From positions 1-34,346 of the forward strand of contig JAIPBX010000023.1 of assembly GCA_021738485.1 (NCBI GenBank): a stretch of 34,346 nt of DNA. The letters run 5' to 3'. The stretch comes from Bacteroidales bacterium. Its GTDB lineage: Bacteria; Bacteroidota; Bacteroidia; Bacteroidales; JAIPAH01. The first letter of the stretch is position 1; every line of letters starts with the position of its first letter. Below, one piece after another: positions 30,226 to 34,346 of this stretch. A program made the position numbers and the translations under genes. Under the pieces are notes generated by a model. It saw nothing but the letters and a program-made list of their open reading frames with translations. It was not told where the DNA came from and ran no database searches.

Positions 30226-31668
30226 ATGGTTGCCGGTAACCGCTTTAGCCCTGTAATTGGGCTGGAGATACACCTCCGGCTCGAAACACAAGCCAAACTT
30301 TTTGCCCCTGAAGCGGTTACCTTTGACCAACAACCCAACACCAATACTTCTGAAGTAACACTTGCTGAGCCCGGAGCACTGCCCACCGTAAACAAAAAAG
30401 CAGTGGATTTCTCCCTGCTCATGGCTTTGGCTTGCGGGTGCCGCATTGCCGGCAAACTGGTTTTTGACCGTAAAAACTACTTCTATCCCGATCTGCCTAA
30501 AGGATACCAGATTACCCAATACCGGGAACCACTGGGCACGGGTGGGGAGATTGTACTGAGTTCGGGAAAACGCATCAGGCTTAAAAGCCTCCAGATTGAA
30601 GAGGACTCGGCAAAATCCAACCAACTGGACGATAGCCATTCAGGCCTGGACTTTAACAGGGCCGGGATACCGCTGCTGGAAATTGTTACGGCACCGGAGA
30701 TTCATGATGGCGCCATTGCCTCGCAGGCCGTTTATGAAATCGCCAGAATAGCCCGCTATTTGGGGATAAGCCACGCCGACCCTGAAAAAGGAAGTCTGCG
30801 CTGTGATACCAACATCTCCCTGAAAAATACGGATACGGGGTTTATAGGAAACCGCACGGAAATCAAAAACCTCAACTCTTACTCGCTAATCAAACAAGCA
30901 CTTCATTATGAGATAGAAAGACAAACGCAGCTATACAAGGACGGCAACCGCGTCAATCCTGAAACCCTCACTTTTGACCCGAAAAGCCGTAAAACGATAC
31001 CCATGCGTGAAAAAGAAGTCAGCGAAAGTTACCGCTATACCCCGGAATTTGATTTGAATCCTATAGAGTTGTCTGAAAAATACATTCAAACCCTTAAAAA
31101 GAGCATCCCTGAGCTGCCGCATGAAAAAATAAACCGCCTGAAAAAAAATTATGACCTGCGGGAAGACAAAGCTCAGTTCATAGCAGACAATTATTCAAGA
31201 GCCGTTTTTTTTGAAAAGCTTGCGAAATATAGCGGTAATCAGGCGGCAGCTACCTGGTTGGCCGGTCCGGTTCAAAAAATCCTGAAAGAATACAAACTAT
31301 CTCTCAAAGACATCTCCCTTACCCCGGACAGACTCGCCCTACTCATTAACCTGGTAAAACAGGGGGCCGTTAGCCGGGAGAATGCAGAAGCAATCGTTCT
31401 TCCCGCTTTGATAAACAATAGTGCCCTGGATATCGAAAAATATCTGAAAGAAAAAAATCTCAAAATTGAGAATCGGCAGGAAGAAATTGATGAGGCTATT
31501 GCAAAGGTTTTAAAGGAACATCCGGAAGAAACCGAAAGGTTAAAAGATGGGGAAGACAAACTTGCCGGATTCTTCATAGGTCAGATTCTAAAGAAAATCC
31601 GCGTAAAAACCGATCCGCGTACCATAAGAAAAAGGCTCTTCGAAACGTTACAAAACCAAAATCAGTAG
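30226..31668 (+). CDS. gatB: Aspartyl/glutamyl-tRNA amidotransferase subunit B GatB
   Basis: 480 residues. GatB is the kinase/tRNA-binding subunit of the GatCAB complex that converts misacylated Glu-tRNA(Gln) or Asp-tRNA(Asn). Family blocks: FSPVIGLEIHLRLETQAKLF, PGALPTVNKKAV, FDRKNYFYPDLPKGYQITQY, EEDSAKS, DFNRAGIPLLEIVT, SLRCDTNISL, TEIKNLNSYSLIKQAL and the C-terminal YqeY-like helical domain ending in PRTIRKRL. The start lies 5 nt after the PNP stop, within the same operon. gatA and gatC are not in the window. Confidence 0.96.
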   Translation: MVAGNRFSPVIGLEIHLRLETQAKLFAPEAVTFDQQPNTNTSEVTLAEPGALPTVNKKAVDFSLLMALACGCRIAGKLVFDRKNYFYPDLPKGYQITQYREPLGTGGEIVLSSGKRIRLKSLQIEEDSAKSNQLDDSHSGLDFNRAGIPLLEIVTAPEIHDGAIASQAVYEIARIARYLGISHADPEKGSLRCDTNISLKNTDTGFIGNRTEIKNLNSYSLIKQALHYEIERQTQLYKDGNRVNPETLTFDPKSRKTIPMREKEVSESYRYTPEFDLNPIELSEKYIQTLKKSIPELPHEKINRLKKNYDLREDKAQFIADNYSRAVFFEKLAKYSGNQAAATWLAGPVQKILKEYKLSLKDISLTPDRLALLINLVKQGAVSRENAEAIVLPALINNSALDIEKYLKEKNLKIENRQEEIDEAIAKVLKEHPEETERLKDGEDKLAGFFIGQILKKIRVKTDPRTIRKRLFETLQNQNQ

Positions 31669-31673
31669 AATTC

Positions 31674-32846
31674 ATGAAAACTCGTTTGGTCCCGGTTATT
31701 ATCCTGTTACTGATCTTGGGCAGTTGCACCAGGGAGGAGGAGAAGTCTTCCGGGAAAATAATTCTCGCTATTGAAAGCAAAGTACCGTTTACCGGTGCTT
31801 TAAGTTTGATTGATATCCGGGCGGAAGGGAAACAAACCCTATTTACTATGGCTCCTGATACCAAAAGAGTTCTGAAAAAAGAATTTCCTGCCGAAAGAAG
31901 AAAGCTGCTGGCTCTAAGAGGCGGCGACTCTTTTACCATCCCCCTGTCAGCCGCACCGGGCGATACTATCAAAGTTACATTATACGATAATTCGCTTTCT
32001 GATTACGATATTTCGGGATCTAAAGAATCCCGTCACCTTGGGGCCTATCAAAAAACCTATGCGGCCGGTAAAAAAAATGTGGATTCTTTGATGAAAAGAC
32101 TTTACGAAAGTACCCGGCAAGGCAATTACGGCAGTACGAAAAAGGCCGCGGATTCCTTACACAGAAAAACACTGAAAAACCTGCAATCGAGAGGTTTAGA
32201 ACTAATTCAGGAGAATACCGGTAACCTGGGAAATATATTAATCCTAAACCGCTACCTTGGCAATCAGCGCATTCTGAATCCTGAGCATCATCCCCGCCTT
32301 TTCGAAAAGGCCGACAGCGCTATTATGCAGCATTTTGCTTCCCATCCCCTGGCCATCCAGTTTCACAAACAAGTATCACGTCGCCTGGAAGAACTCAGGA
32401 AGGATCAGAAACGAGAAGCCCGGATAAAAGAAGGAGCTCCGGCCCCCGAAATATCAGCGCCAACAGCAGAGGGGAAAAAGATTTCCCTTGAAGGTTTTAA
32501 AGGCCATCCCGTTTTACTGGTTTTCTGGGCGGCCAAAAGCGAAAAAGCCGTTGAGAAATTGAACCGCTTAAAAAAGATCTATCAAAATTTTCATCCGGCA
32601 GGTTTTGAAATCTTTGCCATCTCCGTGGATAACAACCGGCAGCTATGGCAGCGGGCTACCCGCGACAGTATCTATCCGTGGATTAATGCAAATGTTACGG
32701 GGTGGTTGTCAGCTCCGCAGGCTAAACGTTATGCCGTGGACTCCCTGCCTGCTTCCTTCCTTATCAATAAAACCGGGATAATTGAGTCAATAAATCCTGA
32801 CCCCACCGAGCTACCTGCTAAACTCGAAACCATTACAAAGCAATAA
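31674..32846 (+). CDS. TlpA/AhpC-type thioredoxin-fold lipoprotein without redox cysteines
   Basis: 390 residues. Lipobox LGSC puts the lipidated residue at C18. A beta-rich N-terminal region (about 25-120) resembles the DUF4369-like domain of Bacteroidota TlpA proteins, followed by a helical middle (about 125-245). From about 250 there is a thioredoxin fold: EGAPAPEISAPTAEGKKISLEGFKGHPVLLVFWA, then AKSEKAVEKL where the CxxC site should be, and LPASFLINKTG with the cis-proline. Both catalytic cysteines are missing, so it cannot act as a normal disulfide reductase or peroxiredoxin. It begins 5 nt after gatB and may be a binding or structural protein. Confidence 0.83.
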   Translation: MKTRLVPVIILLLILGSCTREEEKSSGKIILAIESKVPFTGALSLIDIRAEGKQTLFTMAPDTKRVLKKEFPAERRKLLALRGGDSFTIPLSAAPGDTIKVTLYDNSLSDYDISGSKESRHLGAYQKTYAAGKKNVDSLMKRLYESTRQGNYGSTKKAADSLHRKTLKNLQSRGLELIQENTGNLGNILILNRYLGNQRILNPEHHPRLFEKADSAIMQHFASHPLAIQFHKQVSRRLEELRKDQKREARIKEGAPAPEISAPTAEGKKISLEGFKGHPVLLVFWAAKSEKAVEKLNRLKKIYQNFHPAGFEIFAISVDNNRQLWQRATRDSIYPWINANVTGWLSAPQAKRYAVDSLPASFLINKTGIIESINPDPTELPAKLETITKQ

Positions 32847-32860
32847 ATCACAGATTTTTC

Positions 32861-32868
32861 TAATTTTG
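32861..32868 (+). promoter_or_regulatory. -7 promoter element just upstream of lpxH
   Basis: TAATTTTG matches TAnnTTTG. It overlaps a possible TTG start at 32866, which argues that translation begins later, at 32881. Confidence 0.5.
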
Positions 32869-32880
32869 CCGGAGAATAAA

Positions 32881-33681
32881 TTGACGAATCATTTGAAGAA
32901 AAGCGGCAACATCCACATACCTGAAGGGAAAAGAATCTATTTTTCTTCCGACTTTCATCTCGGTATCCCTGATGCGCAAAGCAGCCTGGAAAGAGAAAAG
33001 AAACTGGTCAGATGGCTGGAGACCGTCCGGCACGATGCCCACGCTATTTTCCTGATGGGCGATTTGTTTGATTTCTGGTTTGAGTACAAAACGGTGGTTC
33101 CTAAAGGGTATGTCCGTTTTTTGGGTAAAATCACCGAAATCACCGATTCGGGCGTTCCGGTGTACGTCTTTCGCGGGAACCATGACATCTGGGCTTTCGA
33201 TTACCTGGAAGAAGAGTGTGGGGTTACACTCCACCGCCGCCCTGTTTTGAAATCCTTTAACGGATACACCTTTTTCCTGTCGCACGGTGATGGCCTCGGC
33301 CCCGGCGATACCGGCTATAAAATGCTGAAAAAAGTCTTTGAGTTCCCGCTCAACCAATGGCTTTTCCGGTGGCTGCATCCCGATTTGGGTACAAGGCTGG
33401 CCCTGTTTTTCTCCGGGCGTAGCCGCCTGGCTAATGAAGCCCGCGAGCACAAAACCCCTGACGGACGCAAAACCGAAAACCTCCCGCTGTGGCATCACGC
33501 CAAAGACATAGCCGCCAGGCATCCCGAAATCAATTATTTCATTTTCGGGCACAACCACCTGATGCGCCATGCCTCCATCAACAACACCACCGAATTTATG
33601 CTCCTGGGCGATTGGATTAATTTTTTCTCCTATGCCGTCTTCGATGGAGAGAAGCTGGAGTTGAAGAAATTTGAAGGGTGA
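32881..33681 (+). CDS. lpxH: UDP-2,3-diacylglucosamine diphosphatase (LpxH-type calcineurin-like phosphoesterase)
   Basis: About 266 residues from a TTG at 32881 preceded by GGAG (32871-32874). An upstream TTG at 32866 would add five residues but lies inside a promoter element. The protein splits UDP-diacylglucosamine to lipid X and UMP at the inner membrane surface. Metallophosphoesterase motifs are complete: IYFSSDFHLG, LMGDLFDFWFE, FRGNHD, LSHGDGLGPGD and FGHNH. The gene lies in the same neighbourhood as lpxK, another lipid A gene. Its base composition is noticeably richer in G+C than the flanking sequence to the right. The non-ATG start is a little unusual. Confidence 0.9.
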   Translation: MTNHLKKSGNIHIPEGKRIYFSSDFHLGIPDAQSSLEREKKLVRWLETVRHDAHAIFLMGDLFDFWFEYKTVVPKGYVRFLGKITEITDSGVPVYVFRGNHDIWAFDYLEEECGVTLHRRPVLKSFNGYTFFLSHGDGLGPGDTGYKMLKKVFEFPLNQWLFRWLHPDLGTRLALFFSGRSRLANEAREHKTPDGRKTENLPLWHHAKDIAARHPEINYFIFGHNHLMRHASINNTTEFMLLGDWINFFSYAVFDGEKLELKKFEG

Positions 33682-33691
33682 ATGAAAAGCA

Positions 33692-34099
33692 TTATGGTAA
33701 ATCGGTAGGCCCCGTCCTCTTATCTAAAGCATCTTGAATGTGTTTAAATGGTTGGGATATTTTTGCATATGTATAAGTACTGGTATTCATGACCTGAATG
33801 CTGTGCGTGCCTGTTTCTCCACCTTCCTTTTTAGGCTTTACACGTCTAATTCCTTGAACTAAAACACGGATTTTTTCTCCTTTAATTGAGTCATGTAAGT
33901 CCAAGTGAGAATACTCTGACTTTATTGGTGCTTTAGGTTCCAATTCTTTTTGAATTGTTGCTATTGAATTTCTTTCACAACTATAACCTATCACCAGGCC
34001 GATACTTGGGTCTTTTTTAGGCTGCTGAGGAATTACTTTTCTTGTTCTTATTTGTGATTTTTTACATTCTATACTCTCATTCTTACGATAATATGTCAT
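33692..34099 (-). CDS. Unknown small basic protein, second gene of a minus-strand pair
   Basis: 135 residues, no signal peptide or membrane segment, rich in Lys, Arg, Ser and Thr (basic). I do not recognise it. The middle (SEYSHLDLHDSIKGEKIRVLVQGIRRVK) looks like an ordered beta-rich core; the ends are probably flexible. It begins 6 nt after the stop of the 40-residue gene, so both form one transcript. The pair sits between lpxH and a probable transposase in sequence of lower G+C, suggesting acquired DNA. It ends 10 nt from the end of lpxH, tail to tail. A toxin-antitoxin pair is possible but not supported by any motif I can name. Confidence 0.5.
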   Translation of the reverse strand: MTYYRKNESIECKKSQIRTRKVIPQQPKKDPSIGLVIGYSCERNSIATIQKELEPKAPIKSEYSHLDLHDSIKGEKIRVLVQGIRRVKPKKEGGETGTHSIQVMNTSTYTYAKISQPFKHIQDALDKRTGPTDLP

Positions 34100-34105
34100 A
34101 GTAAA

Positions 34106-34228
34106 TCACCGGATTTCGTCAAGTTTTTTCTCTATATCTTCTGCGTCAGTAGAAAATAAGTCTGCTACTTCGTCTATCGTAAACTCATGACCTAGTTTCT
34201 TAACTATGGGTTTGTTAAAAAATAACAT
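34106..34228 (-). CDS. 40-residue protein, first gene of the minus-strand pair
   Basis: MLFFNKPIVKKLGHEFTIDE begins it, and the rest is acidic and helical (VADLFSTDAEDIEKKLDEIR). The EFTIDEVADLFSTDAEDIEKKL part reads like a small helix-turn-helix or helical-hairpin unit, as in short antitoxin-like proteins, but that is a guess. Six nucleotides separate it from the 135-residue gene, which supports it being real. It is divergent from the transposase-like gene with 50 nt between. Confidence 0.45.
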   Translation of the reverse strand: MLFFNKPIVKKLGHEFTIDEVADLFSTDAEDIEKKLDEIR

Positions 34229-34245
34229 TTACAATCTATTATTTT

Positions 34246-34275
34246 CCTTACCTTTGTTGTAAACAAAAGGTAAGG
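34246..34275. repeat. Interrupted palindrome ahead of the transposase-like gene
   Basis: CCTTACCTTT (34246-34255) and AAAGGTAAGG (34266-34275) are perfect 10-bp inverted repeats with a 10-nt spacer. The left arm contains TACCTTTG (34249-34256), a TAnnTTTG -7 element, and the right arm contains AAGG shortly before the ATG at 34279. Thus it covers both the promoter and ribosome binding site of the gene. Confidence 0.7.
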
Positions 34276-34278
34276 ATT

Positions 34279-34346
34279 ATGAATACACAAAAACTTGAAG
34301 AAAAATACAGGTTATTGTTTCCCCATTTAGATGAAAAAGCAAAACG
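34279..34346 (+). mobile_element. Start of a probable ISAzo13-type transposase gene, cut by the window edge
   Basis: Twenty-two complete codons are visible, beginning MNTQKLEEKYRLLFPHLDEK. The pattern of a short N-terminal helix reading EEKYxLLxPHLxEKxKR is like the start of ISAzo13-family transposases. AAGG lies 5 nt before the ATG. Only the N-terminus can be judged, so the family call is tentative; the terminal repeat of any insertion sequence should be in the region just upstream. Confidence 0.5.

Noticed and set aside
32860-33570. A 236-residue minus-strand frame
   Set aside because: Antisense to lpxH, whose five metallophosphoesterase motifs are intact.
1-34346. tRNA or rRNA genes and CRISPR arrays
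   Set aside because: I found no cloverleaf with a conserved T-loop, no rRNA-like sequence and no regular repeat-spacer array while reading both strands.

Overview
The window looks like a chromosomal segment of a Bacteroidota bacterium. Evidence: many genes are preceded by the Bacteroidota -7 promoter element TAnnTTTG (one, at 2626-2657, also has a correctly spaced -33 TTTG). There is an archaeal-type prolyl-tRNA synthetase, a FadL-like protein of the style usual in this phylum, an lpxK-PNP gene pair, and little reliance on Shine-Dalgarno sequences. Genus cannot be read from the sequence. The chemistry points to a sulfur-metabolising, facultatively or strictly anaerobic lifestyle.

Layout. 1-2625: the end of an outer-membrane porin, a secreted two-domain rhodanese, and a second porin. 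2681-5846: two unrecognised genes, queA and mobA. 5941-9062 (minus): a Rieske protein followed by a quinol-oxidising cytochrome b fused to a periplasmic domain with 12 c-type haem motifs. 9063-9392 is a divergent control region with an 18-bp palindrome. 9393-15573 (plus): a seven-gene operon with a Tat-exported molybdopterin oxidoreductase, a four-cluster ferredoxin, an NrfD/PsrC membrane subunit, two half-size YeeE/YedE transporters, and two membrane-anchored rhodanese-like proteins. It ends at a strong terminator. tatC follows at 15874, then a PspC/LiaF-like envelope pair. 18329-21394 (minus) is proS-pdxJ-esterase. 21520-24644 carries a Tyr/Gly- and Ser/Arg-rich lipoprotein and a FadL-like barrel. 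24729-28283 (minus) has a TPR protein, a zinc-ribbon coiled coil and a Nif3 protein. 28375-33681 carries lpxK, PNP, gatB, a cysteine-less TlpA-like lipoprotein and lpxH. The last 650 bp hold two small unknown genes and the start of a probable transposase.

How the parts may work together (inference): MobA supplies the Mo cofactor, TatC exports the catalytic subunit, and the PsrABC-like complex exchanges electrons between menaquinone and a periplasmic sulfur compound. The Rieske/cytochrome b/multihaem complex, transcribed divergently from it, provides a second quinone-linked route. The YeeE pair and the rhodaneses would handle sulfane sulfur.

The most striking observation is that the two tandem rhodanese-like proteins both lack a cysteine in the normal active-site loop, yet both end in the same tail, KRKKKERKV(A/E)GGC, with cysteine as the very last residue. 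In the second protein it is the only cysteine. This suggests a previously undescribed sulfur-carrier arm, by analogy with the C-terminal cysteine arms of SoxY and DsrC.
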